Below are positions 36,414 through 44,393 of a DNA stretch of 64,000 nucleotides, in pieces. The stretch's first letter is position 1, and the number at the start of each line of letters is the position of its first letter. Source of the stretch: Dendronalium phyllosphericum CENA369 (lineage in GTDB: Bacteria; Cyanobacteriota; Cyanobacteriia; Cyanobacteriales; Nostocaceae); NCBI RefSeq assembly GCF_016056275.1, contig NZ_JAECZA010000080.1, forward strand, positions 62,001 to 126,000, in the 5' to 3' direction. The position numbers and the translations under genes are program-made. Below the pieces are notes generated by a model, which had not been told where the DNA came from, ran no database searches, and saw nothing but the letters and a program-made list of their open reading frames with translations.

Positions 36414-36461
36414 GCTGCAACAAAACAAAGCACTGTTAAACAAGCACAAGAAGCGATCGGC

Positions 36462-36944
36462 ATGAACCAACCTATCAAAGTTGAAAAAACAGTAACGATT
36501 AATAAACCAGCAGAGGAACTGTACCACTTTTGGCACGACTTTGAGAATTTGCCCAGATTTATGAAGCATCTCAAATCTGTAAAAGTTTACAACGATAAAC
36601 GTTCTCACTGGATTGCCAATGCTCCTTTGGGTAACAGTGTGGAATGGGATGCAGATATTTTGGAAGACCGAGCAAACGAATTTATTTCTTGGGCTTCTGT
36701 AGAAGGTGCAGATGTTGATAATTCCGGTTTTATTCGTTTTAAAAAAGCACCAGGCGATCGCGGCACGGAAGTCAAGGTTGTGATGGAATATAACGTTCCT
36801 GGTGGAGTATTAACAGCTGCTGTCGCTAAACTTTTTGGTGAAGAACCAGAACAGCAAATTGGGGATGATTTACGCCGCTTCAAGATGCTAATGGAAGCGG
36901 GTGAAATTGCTACAACAGAAGGTCAACCAAAGGGTAAAGGCTGA
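36462..36944 (+). CDS. SRPBCC (polyketide cyclase/START-like) domain protein, C-terminal part of a split gene
   Basis: The 160-residue product from ATG 36462 is a complete SRPBCC domain: the first strand and helix VEKTVTINKPAEELYHFWHD, the PRFMKHLKSVKV segment and a final long helix with LRRFKMLMEAGE. These domains form a hydrophobic cavity for lipids or other ligands. No ribosome binding site precedes the ATG, while the frame is open back through 15 codons to the amber stop at 36411. Expression may therefore depend on coupling, internal initiation or stop readthrough. It follows the DJ-1/PfpI gene and probably shares its transcript. Confidence 0.8.
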   Translation: MNQPIKVEKTVTINKPAEELYHFWHDFENLPRFMKHLKSVKVYNDKRSHWIANAPLGNSVEWDADILEDRANEFISWASVEGADVDNSGFIRFKKAPGDRGTEVKVVMEYNVPGGVLTAAVAKLFGEEPEQQIGDDLRRFKMLMEAGEIATTEGQPKGKG

Positions 36945-37268
36945 AGAAGCAAGAACTTCTACTTCATCTATCCTTCTGTTGCTCCAGCCAATCTTGGACG
37001 ACAAGCTCGCTCCAAATTTTGTGGTTAACTATCAATTATCGCTTGTACAAGCACTTTAGAGTTACCACATTTATTCCCAGAATTAAGACAACTGTATCAA
37101 AGTTGTTCTTAGGAAAATTCCACAAATAAATTATTCCATTTGAAATTGTTAATTATTAACAATCAAAAAAGGAATATTTGTTAGTTGGAAGTCTCCATAG
37201 CCTTGAATGAAAAATAGTCATTCAAAGTTTTGAATCGTTAACTCAACATCATGTAATTGAGGTTTTTT
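36945..37268. other. 324-base spacer upstream of a small exported-protein gene
   Basis: This is AT-rich sequence between the SRPBCC gene and the small exported-protein gene; presumably it contains the latter's promoter. No repeat, hairpin or open frame stands out. Confidence 0.4.
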
Positions 37269-37655
37269 ATGAATCGAGTAATTTCTTGGTTACGAAATAT
37301 TCGCGTTTATCAAGTTGTTGTAGTTTTTCTCGTAGGATTTATATTTTTATTGGGTCAAGCTTTTAGCTACGCTCATGTAGCGCAAGCTGATGTTAAAACT
37401 CCTGAAGGTATTTACTATAAAGGAGCACCAGATGGGGTAACACTAGATAACCAAGGTGAAGTTAGAAACGATAATCAACTCGAAAATACCCAGAATAAAT
37501 TAAAAAGTGCTGCTGACAATATCCGTGAAAAGTTAAACTTGGATGAAAAAACCCCTAGAGCTACAAAAGAATTTTTAGATTCTGGCAAAAATAAATCAGC
37601 AAACAAACTTTATGAAACTAAAGAGGGTTATTATCAAACTCCCTCAAGCAGATAA
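37269..37655 (+). CDS. Small exported or membrane-anchored hypothetical protein
   Basis: From ATG 37269 the product has 128 residues. The N-terminus has a strong hydrophobic helix (VYQVVVVFLVGFIFLLGQAFSY) followed by AHVAQA, which fits a signal peptide with cleavage after AQA. The mature region is charged and probably mostly helical (NTQNKLKSAADNIREKLNL), ending with GKNKSANKLYETKEGYYQTP. It resembles small cyanobacterial stress or low-temperature-induced exported proteins, but I cannot name the family. A TTG four codons upstream is not a likely start. A palindrome follows about 85 bases after the stop. Confidence 0.65.
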   Translation: MNRVISWLRNIRVYQVVVVFLVGFIFLLGQAFSYAHVAQADVKTPEGIYYKGAPDGVTLDNQGEVRNDNQLENTQNKLKSAADNIREKLNLDEKTPRATKEFLDSGKNKSANKLYETKEGYYQTPSSR

Positions 37656-37739
37656 CTTAAAAGCATAGAACCAAGCTTGGATAAAATTTTGTGTCGAATT
37701 ACTGACTCAAAAACTGTTAAACAAGCATTAATGAATTAC

Positions 37740-37763
37740 GAAGCGCGATAATTATCGCGCTTC
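37740..37763. terminator. Perfect 24-base palindrome between two genes
   Basis: Twelve-base arms GAAGCGCGATAA and TTATCGCGCTTC abut with no spacer. As RNA it makes a stable hairpin after the small exported-protein gene. No T run follows, so it may be an attenuating hairpin or a protein-binding site upstream of the alcohol dehydrogenase gene rather than a classic terminator. Confidence 0.5.
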
Positions 37764-37835
37764 TAAGTAAGTTAGATCGAGATATATATCTTGATATTAA
37801 TTAAGTAATAAAATCTAACTACGGACTAAGTAATT

Positions 37836-39005
37836 ATGAAAGCAGTTTGTTGGCACGGAGCAAATGACGTGCGGGTGGAAACAGTTCCAGACCCCAAAAT
37901 TATCAACCCTCGTGATGCCATTATTAAAATTACTTCCACAGCAATCTGCGGTTCCGATTTGCATATTTATAATGGCTACATTCCCACAATGGAAAAAGGC
38001 GATATCCTTGGCCATGAATTTATGGGGGAAGTCGTTGAACTGGGAAGTAGTGTAAAAAATGTCAAAGTGGGCGATCGCGTCGTTGTTCCCTTTACTATCT
38101 CCTGTGGTAACTGTTTTTTCTGCAATCAAGATTTATGGTCGCTGTGCGATAACTCTAACCCCAATGCTTGGATGGTAGAGAAGCAAATGGGTTATTCACC
38201 ATCAGGTCTTTTTGGCTACTCTCACTTATTTGGTGGTTACGCTGGTGGTCAAGCACAGTACGCCAGAGTACCTTTTGCTGACGTAGGCTTGTTCAAAATC
38301 CCCGATGGTTTAACAGATGAGCAAGTGCTATTTTTAACTGACGTTTTTCCCACAGGTTACATGGCAGCCGAAAATTGCGACATCAAAACCGGCGATACTG
38401 TCGCTGTTTGGGGTTGCGGGCCTGTTGGACAATTTGCCATTAAAAGCGCATATCTCCTCGGTGCAGAACGCGTCATTGCCATTGACCGCATTCCCGAACG
38501 CTTAGAAATGGCTAAAACATATGGCAAAGCTGAAGTTCTCAACTATGAAGAAATAGATGTAGGGGAAGCCCTCAAAGAAATGACTGGCGGACGCGGCCCC
38601 GATGCTTGTATTGATGCTGTAGGAATGGAGGCACACGGCACAGATTTGATGTCGTTCTATGACCAAGCAAAGCAAGCGGTACGTTTAGAAACAGACCGCC
38701 CGACGGCATTACGGCAAGTGATTGTGTCTTGTCGTAAAGGCGGTCACGTATCAATTCCAGGGGTTTACGGCGGCTTTATCGACAAAGTACCTATGGGTGC
38801 TGCTATGAACAAGGGCCTAACCTTCAAAATGGGACAAACCCATGTGCATAAGTATCTACAGCCTTTACTAGAACACATTCAAAACGGCAAAATCGATCCA
38901 ACCTTTATCATCAGCCACAGATTACCTATAGAAGAAGCCCCACACGGCTACGAAATTTTCAAGCACAAGAAAGATAACTGTACCAAAGTTGTACTCAAAC
39001 CATAG
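37836..39005 (+). CDS. Zinc-dependent alcohol/formaldehyde dehydrogenase-like enzyme
   Basis: The 389-residue medium-chain dehydrogenase has the catalytic zinc ligands Cys38 (AICGSDLH) and His60-Glu61 (GHEF), four structural zinc cysteines at 90, 93, 96 and 104 (CGNCFFC...C), and the nucleotide-binding loop GCGPVGQFA. The long insert with [22 protein letters not shown] and overall length fit the formaldehyde-dehydrogenase-like subgroup, whose members oxidise or dismutate aldehydes without glutathione. The actual substrate is unknown. It lies with a cupin gene 95 bases downstream and a stress-gene group upstream, suggesting a detoxification role. Confidence 0.9.
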   Translation: MKAVCWHGANDVRVETVPDPKIINPRDAIIKITSTAICGSDLHIYNGYIPTMEKGDILGHEFMGEVVELGSSVKNVKVGDRVVVPFTISCGNCFFCNQDLWSLCDNSNPNAWMVEKQMGYSPSGLFGYSHLFGGYAGGQAQYARVPFADVGLFKIPDGLTDEQVLFLTDVFPTGYMAAENCDIKTGDTVAVWGCGPVGQFAIKSAYLLGAERVIAIDRIPERLEMAKTYGKAEVLNYEEIDVGEALKEMTGGRGPDACIDAVGMEAHGTDLMSFYDQAKQAVRLETDRPTALRQVIVSCRKGGHVSIPGVYGGFIDKVPMGAAMNKGLTFKMGQTHVHKYLQPLLEHIQNGKIDPTFIISHRLPIEEAPHGYEIFKHKKDNCTKVVLKP

Positions 39006-39100
39006 GTCATTTGTTCTTTATCAGTAGTCAGTTGTTAATTTTTAGCTACTGACTACCGAGCAATAACGGACTTGCTAAAACCAGAACTCAGGAAACAGAT

Positions 39101-39442
39101 ATGACTGATACAAGCGTTACAAAAATCGACTCTAGCCATTCTCCTAAAGGTCAACTCGGTCAGAAGTATCTTGCATCTGGCAAATCGTTATCGATGCGCC
39201 TTTGGGAAGGCGAACAACCAGGAGAAGCTAAAGAACCAACAGCACGAGAATATGAAACAGTTGGTTATGTAATTAGTGGTCGTGCAGAGTTACACATTGA
39301 AGATCAAAAGATTTTACTCGAACCTGGAAATTCTTGGGTAGTGCCAAAAGGAGCCTCTCATACATACAAAATATTGGAACCATTCACCGCAGTTGAAGCA
39401 ACCAGTCCCCCCGCTCAAGTACACGGGCGTGACGAAAATTAA
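39101..39442 (+). CDS. Small cupin-domain protein
   Basis: The 113-residue protein is a single cupin barrel: YVISGRAELHIEDQKILLEPGNSWVVPKGASHTYKI contains the second half of cupin motif 1 and motif 2 with PKGASHTY. Motif 1 lacks the usual HxH histidines (it reads EYETVGYVISGRAELHI), so metal binding may be altered or absent. Small cupins of this kind often bind metals or small ligands in stress responses. It follows the zinc dehydrogenase in the same direction and may be co-transcribed. Confidence 0.85.
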   Translation: MTDTSVTKIDSSHSPKGQLGQKYLASGKSLSMRLWEGEQPGEAKEPTAREYETVGYVISGRAELHIEDQKILLEPGNSWVVPKGASHTYKILEPFTAVEATSPPAQVHGRDEN

Positions 39443-39717
39443 CATCTAATTCTTTACTTACTACCAACCCATAACTTTGTAATATCTAGCCAGAGTCTCT
39501 TAGTATCTGGCTTTTACTTTATTTTTTATAATTTTCTAACTATGTTATAGAACGATCTGACCTCAGTCAACATACTTATTTTTTAAGTATTTTTTATGTG
39601 ACTAAAGAATGATGAATCGAAAAGATTTAGTAGGTTTCCTAGAAAGCATAAGCAACTCATCCACAGCATCAGAAAAGTCTGAATGGATACAAACTACGGA
39701 ATCAATGAGGAATCTAA

Positions 39718-39855
39718 ATGTTTTATCACACTAAAAAACTACAGTATTTCACACCACCAGAAAGACCAGATCCGGTCTATGCGAAGAAAATGCAAGAACT
39801 CATTGGTGGTACTTTTGGTGAAATGACTGTTGGGGATTTAGTTGGAGTAAGCTAA
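39718..39855 (+). pseudogene. Truncated manganese catalase (N-terminal stump)
   Basis: The 45-codon frame starts MFYHTKKLQYFTPPERPDP and continues VYAKKMQELIGGTFGEMTV, which is the N-terminus of cyanobacterial manganese catalases up to the helix that supplies the first Mn-ligand glutamate. The next residues should be MMQYLFQGW, but the frame reads GDLVGVS and stops. No catalase sequence is recognised downstream, so the rest of the roughly 230-residue gene was deleted. The ribosome binding site (GAGGAA) and start are intact, which points to recent loss or to a peptide still being made. It lies beside aldehyde- and stress-related genes. Confidence 0.8.
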
Positions 39856-40243
39856 TCTGCCTTTAAGTTGCACAATCCTTTGTCTTAGAGATTATTAGCT
39901 TAAACACGATAAAAACTCGAATACTAGCACAAATATGCTGGGATTTAGATGTCAGCAGAGGATAATATTTTTGTAATTCTTATCATTGACTACAATTTTC
40001 CTCACTGATTCCACAAGGTTTCCACAGAAATTTTACAGGTTTTCCACAGATGTTCTACGAGCTAATCAGTTCTTGCAGTTTTACTGGGGATTTTTTACTC
40101 CCAGAGGAATGATAGAGAAAAGACCGAGTTTATATTAAGTAACGTAACAAAATATAGCAGCAAACGCCGATACCTGCGTATAAAAAGATTTTTTATACAA
40201 GCTTTTTTAACATTTCGCAGCATTGACAAACCCACCCCCTCTT

Positions 40244-40272
40244 GCCGCACAATGATGCGGCTTGCCTTTTTT
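40244..40272 (+). terminator. Stem-loop with T run
   Basis: GCCGCA and TGCGGC form a six-base stem around CAATGA, followed after five bases by six T. It lies downstream of the catalase stump and about 100 bases before the DUF2811 gene. It could be the terminator of the lost gene or an attenuator. Confidence 0.5.
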
Positions 40273-40366
40273 GGATTCTGTTCGACTGCTGGTGCAGATT
40301 GTCAGCCAAGCAGGATCGCTACAAGCAATTTGTCCCTCTTGATTAACCTCACAGAAGGAAAATCTC

Positions 40367-40564
40367 ATGAAAGCAACGGTTAGCATTTTTACAGAAATTC
40401 CCGAAACACTCGACGAATCACTGAAAAAATACTTAGAAAAACATCCTGATTGGGATCAAAACCGAGTATTGACGGCAGCCTTATCACTGTTTTTACTCCA
40501 AAATGGAGATAGCGATCGCCGCGCTGCCCGTGTATATTTAGAAACTTTGTTCCACCATAGCTAA
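40367..40564 (+). CDS. DUF2811-family small protein
   Basis: The 65-residue cyanobacterial protein matches DUF2811 by its opening (VSIFTEIPETLDESLKKYLE), the HPDWDQNRVLTAALSLFLLQNG block and the closing RRAARVYLETLF. The pattern recalls ribbon-helix-helix-like or helical small regulators, but function is not known. AGAAGGAAA lies a few bases before the ATG at 40367. The gene stands alone. Confidence 0.88.
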   Translation: MKATVSIFTEIPETLDESLKKYLEKHPDWDQNRVLTAALSLFLLQNGDSDRRAARVYLETLFHHS

Positions 40565-40991
40565 ATAGAAATGTTTTGTATTGATTTACCACAAACAACT
40601 CATTTACCAGACACGCCTAAGCAATAGTACAAGATCGTTAATAATGTTCTGGCTGATGTGTTTGGGCATGGTATACCGTGCCCTCTCAATAAATTTTTGT
40701 TACAAGGAAGCGATTGACGAGTTGGAGCAATATCAAAACAAAAAAACAAGTGATATTATTCCTATTTTAGGACTATGGTAAAGAAAAAGACTATGCTTGC
40801 GCGTATATACGCATGAGTAATTGCCCAAGCATTGCTATGTTTGGCATTAAAACCCTTTATCAAAGAAGTTTGAGAAGAAGGGTTTGAGATGATTTTCTGT
40901 CGGATGTAAAGGCAGATTAGTTACTTAATATTTACATCCAAAGTCAAGAGTTAATATAGTTACAAACTCTAGACTAAAGACAATCAAAGAT
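40565..40991. other. 427-base spacer with possible gene remnants
   Basis: A frame from ATG 40571 (FCIDLPQTTHLPDTPKQ) reaches an in-frame stop, after which the same frame reads YKIVNNVLADVFGHGIPCP before another stop. This could be a decayed short gene, but I recognise no family. An imperfect AAACCCTT...AAGGGTTT stem lies at about 40848-40889. Confidence 0.35.
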
Positions 40992-41717
40992 TCAAGAATT
41001 AGTTTCCAACTGTTGAGAGTGAGTTGGACATTCAAACTTATATCCAACACCACGTACAGTTTGAATTAATGCTGGTTGGCTAGCATCGGCTTCAATTTTT
41101 TTACGAATCTGACCGATATGTACATCTACAACTCGCTGGTCGCCAACATATTCATAGTCCCAAACTTCTTGAATCAGCTCTGCTCGTCGCCAGACTCGAC
41201 CGGGATGACTAGCTAAAAAATGCAGCAAGTCAAATTCTAGAGCGGTTAAGGGCACTGCTTGATTATTCAGTGACACCTCTCGTCGTACTGGGTCGATCAT
41301 CAACTTTTCAAACACTAGGCGTTTCTGTTCTGCGGTAGTCACAACCCGCTGTCGCCTCAAAATAGCTGCTACTCTAACTTCTAGTTCTCCCAGCCCAAAT
41401 GGCTTGGTGAGATAGTCATCAGCACCTTTAGCAAAACCGCGAATCTTGTCAGCCTCATCCGCACGGCTAGTGAGCATGAGAACAAAAACACCATTACGAC
41501 TTTGCATCTCTTGGCAGAGGTTGAACCCGGTTACATCTGGTAAATTCACATCTAGAATCACCAAATCTGGATTAAATTGCTCAAATAGCGCTAAGGCTGT
41601 TTTACCATCCTCAGCAGCTTCTACTTGATAGCTCTGCTTAATCAAAAAGCGTTGGATTAAATTCCGAACCGCTGGGTCGTCATCAACTACAAGAATCTTG
41701 GCGGGAGCCATGACCAT
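40992..41717 (-). CDS. OmpR/PhoB-type response regulator
   Basis: The product has a receiver domain (Asp56 as phospho-acceptor in LVILDVNLPDVTGF, Thr83, Lys105 in DDYLTKPFG) and a C-terminal winged-helix DNA-binding domain (LTALEFDLLHFLASHPGRVWRR, then VDVHIGQIRKKIE and IQTVRGVGYKFE). Starting at ATG 41717 gives 241 residues; ATG 41711 is the alternative and the frame is open to TTG 41729. It is a different subfamily from RpaA and RpaB, judging by its N-terminus. No histidine kinase is adjacent. The DNA targets are unknown. Confidence 0.92.
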   Translation of the reverse strand: MVMAPAKILVVDDDPAVRNLIQRFLIKQSYQVEAAEDGKTALALFEQFNPDLVILDVNLPDVTGFNLCQEMQSRNGVFVLMLTSRADEADKIRGFAKGADDYLTKPFGLGELEVRVAAILRRQRVVTTAEQKRLVFEKLMIDPVRREVSLNNQAVPLTALEFDLLHFLASHPGRVWRRAELIQEVWDYEYVGDQRVVDVHIGQIRKKIEADASQPALIQTVRGVGYKFECPTHSQQLETNS

Positions 41718-42391
41718 CACTTTGCACAAAAATTCATTAGATTAACATGAGGATTGCGTAAAAACGCAGGTTCCACTTTGGGAGTTGTTTCAGAATCTAC
41801 AAAGGCTAGAAATCAGTTTCCAGATTATCCAAATAATAGTGTAATTAGGATTCTGGACAATGAATGCAAAAAGAGTTCGTCAGTCATTCCGCACTATTGC
41901 AGCTACTAAAATGACCAAACTTTGTATCCAATTGCTATATATTGTTGAAATTAGCCATAGTAACTCGGTAACCTAGGACACTTTCCTATCCCAATTATGT
42001 GGTAACTTAAAACTTTTCAATTTTAAATCTATATGCGGATTGACACCACTATTTACTTTGTGGATAATTCATAAAAAATTTTCAAGGCACGGTAAATTGC
42101 CAAATCTGAAACAAAAAAGTTAATTTTTTCATAAAAAATACGTTTTAGGTATCCCTACCTCAAATTCTAGGGTAAAGCCCTCACAGATCAACGGCATGAG
42201 GGGATACACGGAGTTATGGCAATATGTTAAAGTGACTGTAGTTAAAATGCCCAGGTTAATCTAACCCGTGCTACTATCCTGGTAGAGCATAAATATAGGT
42301 CGATGCGTTTTGTTTCGATCTTGATAAAATATAAAGTTGTTTTTCCTTAAGCGAAAGACTGCCGCTGATTAAGGCTAGAGTATAAACTCCC
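41718..42391. other. Divergent 674-base region, no gene seen
   Basis: The OmpR-type regulator and the CPP1-like gene are transcribed away from here. It is AT-rich, with no repeat or open frame of note. Its length suggests substantial upstream regulation of one or both genes, or an unrecognised small RNA. Confidence 0.4.
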
Positions 42392-43018
42392 ATGAGCGAT
42401 CAAAATCCCTACGACAAACTTGGGGTATCAGAAGATGCTAGCTTTGATGAAATTCAAGATGCTCGCAATCGCCTACTGGAGCAGTACAACGGCGATGGCA
42501 AGAGTCTGGAGGTAATTGAAGCTGCTTATGATGCGATTTTAATGGATCGCTTACGGATGCGTCAGGAAGGTAAAATAAAAGTGCCTGAGCGTATCCGGTT
42601 TCCAGAGCTACGAGTGCAATCGCCTCTTAAAGAAAGTCCAGCTCCTCGCGAGCAGTCACCTGCATGGCTGCAACGAATGCTGGATCGGCCATCGCTTGCA
42701 GATGTACTGCTACCTGGAGCTTGGTACTTGGGTTTGAGTACCATTAGCGTCTTTTACCCAGATGCTGGCGATCGAGTTTTGCAGTTGGTGTTAGTGGTTG
42801 GAGTAGGAATTAGTATTTACTTTCTAAATCGCAAAGAAGGTAAATTTGGACGAGCAGTTTTGTTCACCCTAGTCGGACTAATAACAGGTTTAATTATCGG
42901 AGGAATATTTGCTAGTTGGCTTTTGCCACAAGTACAATTCCTGAACTTGAGACCCAATCAATTGGCTACGGTACTAACGTTTATCTTGTTCTGGTTAGTT
43001 AGTAGCTTTTTACGTTAA
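42392..43018 (+). CDS. CPP1-like (DUF3353) J-like-domain membrane protein
   Basis: The 208-residue protein begins with a J-like domain lacking the HPD motif (NPYDKLGVSEDASFDEIQDARNRLL, then IEAAYDAILMDRLRMRQEGKI). About three or four transmembrane segments follow from residue 105 (LLPGAWYLGLSTISVFYP; VLQLVLVVGVGISIYFL; AVLFTLVGLITGLIIGGIFASWLL; LATVLTFILFWLVSSFL). This is the architecture of CPP1, the chaperone-like partner of protochlorophyllide oxidoreductase in plants and cyanobacteria. In plants the protein stabilises the oxidoreductase in chloroplast membranes. A role in chlorophyll synthesis is inferred from the family. Confidence 0.85.
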   Translation: MSDQNPYDKLGVSEDASFDEIQDARNRLLEQYNGDGKSLEVIEAAYDAILMDRLRMRQEGKIKVPERIRFPELRVQSPLKESPAPREQSPAWLQRMLDRPSLADVLLPGAWYLGLSTISVFYPDAGDRVLQLVLVVGVGISIYFLNRKEGKFGRAVLFTLVGLITGLIIGGIFASWLLPQVQFLNLRPNQLATVLTFILFWLVSSFLR

Positions 43019-43163
43019 ATTAATTTTTGGATGTCGGATGGGTAACGAGCAATAAGTAATTGGTAGAATTGCCCGTTATCGATTACTGCTATTAACAAAT
43101 AGACAGACTAAACAAGACATCTAGGTTTTAAGAAAACCGATTCAGTTGTAACTCGATTGCTCA

Positions 43164-43190
43164 CCCTTCCCTAATAGGGAAGGGAATTTT
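43164..43190. terminator. Bidirectional terminator-like hairpin
   Basis: CCCTTCCCT and AGGGAAGGG form a nine-base stem around a three-base loop, followed by AATTTT. It lies between the convergent CPP1-like and HAD genes and can serve both. Confidence 0.75.
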
Positions 43191-43202
43191 AGTTTGTAAC
43201 GA

Positions 43203-43895
43203 TCAAAGCGATGTTCCAGACTTCAGGATAAAATCTACAGCAAAGCTTAAGTCTTTAACAATTAGATCGGGGTGGTAAAGTTCTAATTGAGCACGATCGC
43301 GGATACCAGATTCCACAGCCATCACCTTAATACCGTGTTTTTGAGCAGCAGTGATATCGGCTTCCGTATCCCCTACCATCCAGGTATCAGCTGCGGGGGG
43401 CAGTTCTGCTAATGCCCTGGCCATCAATAAAGGCTTGTCTTCGATATCACGAGTTTTAACATAGTCATTACTAAGGCAATAACAGCGGTTTTCTGGGAAA
43501 AATCTTGCTAAATCATGTTTTTGAAAGGCATAATCTAGTTCTCCAACTCGGCGCATTGTCATCACTGCTAAATCGATGCCAGCCTGTTGAATTTTTAACA
43601 GCGCCTCCACAGCACCCGGTACGAGGCTGTCATAGTCAAAATAAGGTTGTGTATGCACTGTTTTTCGCCGTAGCTGGGCAAATTCTACTGCTTGCGCTTC
43701 GTCTAAACCAGAATTTAAAGCAATTTGTTTTTCCGGAACCCGCGATCGCTTCATCTGCCAAAATTCTGCTTTAGAAAGTTGTTGCACTGGTCGATCTGGT
43801 CGTCGGGCTTTCTCCAAACAGAATTGATAAACGCGATAATAACGTTCGGAAACATCAATAATCGGGCCGTCGAAGTCAGTAATGAGTCTCAGCAT
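43203..43895 (-). CDS. HAD-superfamily phosphatase
   Basis: The 230-residue protein has the HAD motifs: DFDGPIID with nucleophile Asp7 and acid/base Asp9, MTMRR at motif II, and VGDTEADITAAQKHG as motif IV. The helical cap between motifs I and II (roughly 15-100) resembles phosphoglycolate phosphatase-type enzymes. Substrates in this family are small phosphate esters; this one is not assigned. The stop is 13 bases from the convergent terminator hairpin. HIP1 or half-HIP1 sites occur in the gene. Confidence 0.87.
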   Translation of the reverse strand: MLRLITDFDGPIIDVSERYYRVYQFCLEKARRPDRPVQQLSKAEFWQMKRSRVPEKQIALNSGLDEAQAVEFAQLRRKTVHTQPYFDYDSLVPGAVEALLKIQQAGIDLAVMTMRRVGELDYAFQKHDLARFFPENRCYCLSNDYVKTRDIEDKPLLMARALAELPPAADTWMVGDTEADITAAQKHGIKVMAVESGIRDRAQLELYHPDLIVKDLSFAVDFILKSGTSL

Positions 43896-44393
43896 CGGCG
43901 GAAAATGTTAATTTTATTTAAGATTATAGAACTTACGCGATCTTGTTGAGCGCTGAAGCAATGTTCCTTATGAGACTTAGGCGGCAAAATTATCTATCAT
44001 AACATAAAATAATTTTGCAAGAGGTATATAGTTAAAGGCAACTTGGAAGTGATGTTACTTCATATGAAAGCTTTGGCAGGACATAAAACATCAAAAACTC
44101 ACACTAGAGGTTGCTACACTTGAGTATTATCTTGCCAGTTAAACAAAGAGATTTGCGGGACTTAAACCCCGATCGTATTAACTTTGTTAGAGAATGAGTC
44201 CATTTATGAGGAATTAGCTTGCTGATATCTGAAATATTTAGCTAATATGCGTCACAATTAATACTGCCACCAAAATTCCTTGAAGAAACCACAATCTCTT
44301 GTTATGTCTATTGTAGGCAGGGGCGGCCAATTGTGGCACTTTGGATATTAGTGGCTAGAAGCACTTTGGAACCGGAATTAAGGAACTTCCACT
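43896..44393. other. Divergent 498-base region, no gene seen
   Basis: This region lies between the HAD gene (minus) and the zinc-ribbon PP2C gene (plus). It is AT-rich and contains no hairpin or recognised repeat. Both promoters must lie here. Confidence 0.4.

Larger units (their letters stand above)
39443..40366. other. 924-base region with a gene fragment and a hairpin
   Basis: This holds the truncated manganese catalase (39718-39855), an overlapping 41-codon frame of unknown value (39609-39734), a stem-loop at 40244-40272, and otherwise AT-rich sequence. Near 40006-40054 is a run of TTCCACAG-type repeats. It looks like a region left after loss of a gene. Confidence 0.5.

Noticed and set aside
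40581-40781. 66-codon frame from TTG after the DUF2811 gene
   Set aside because: Weak start and no recognisable family; another frame in the same stretch looks equally gene-like but is broken by stops.
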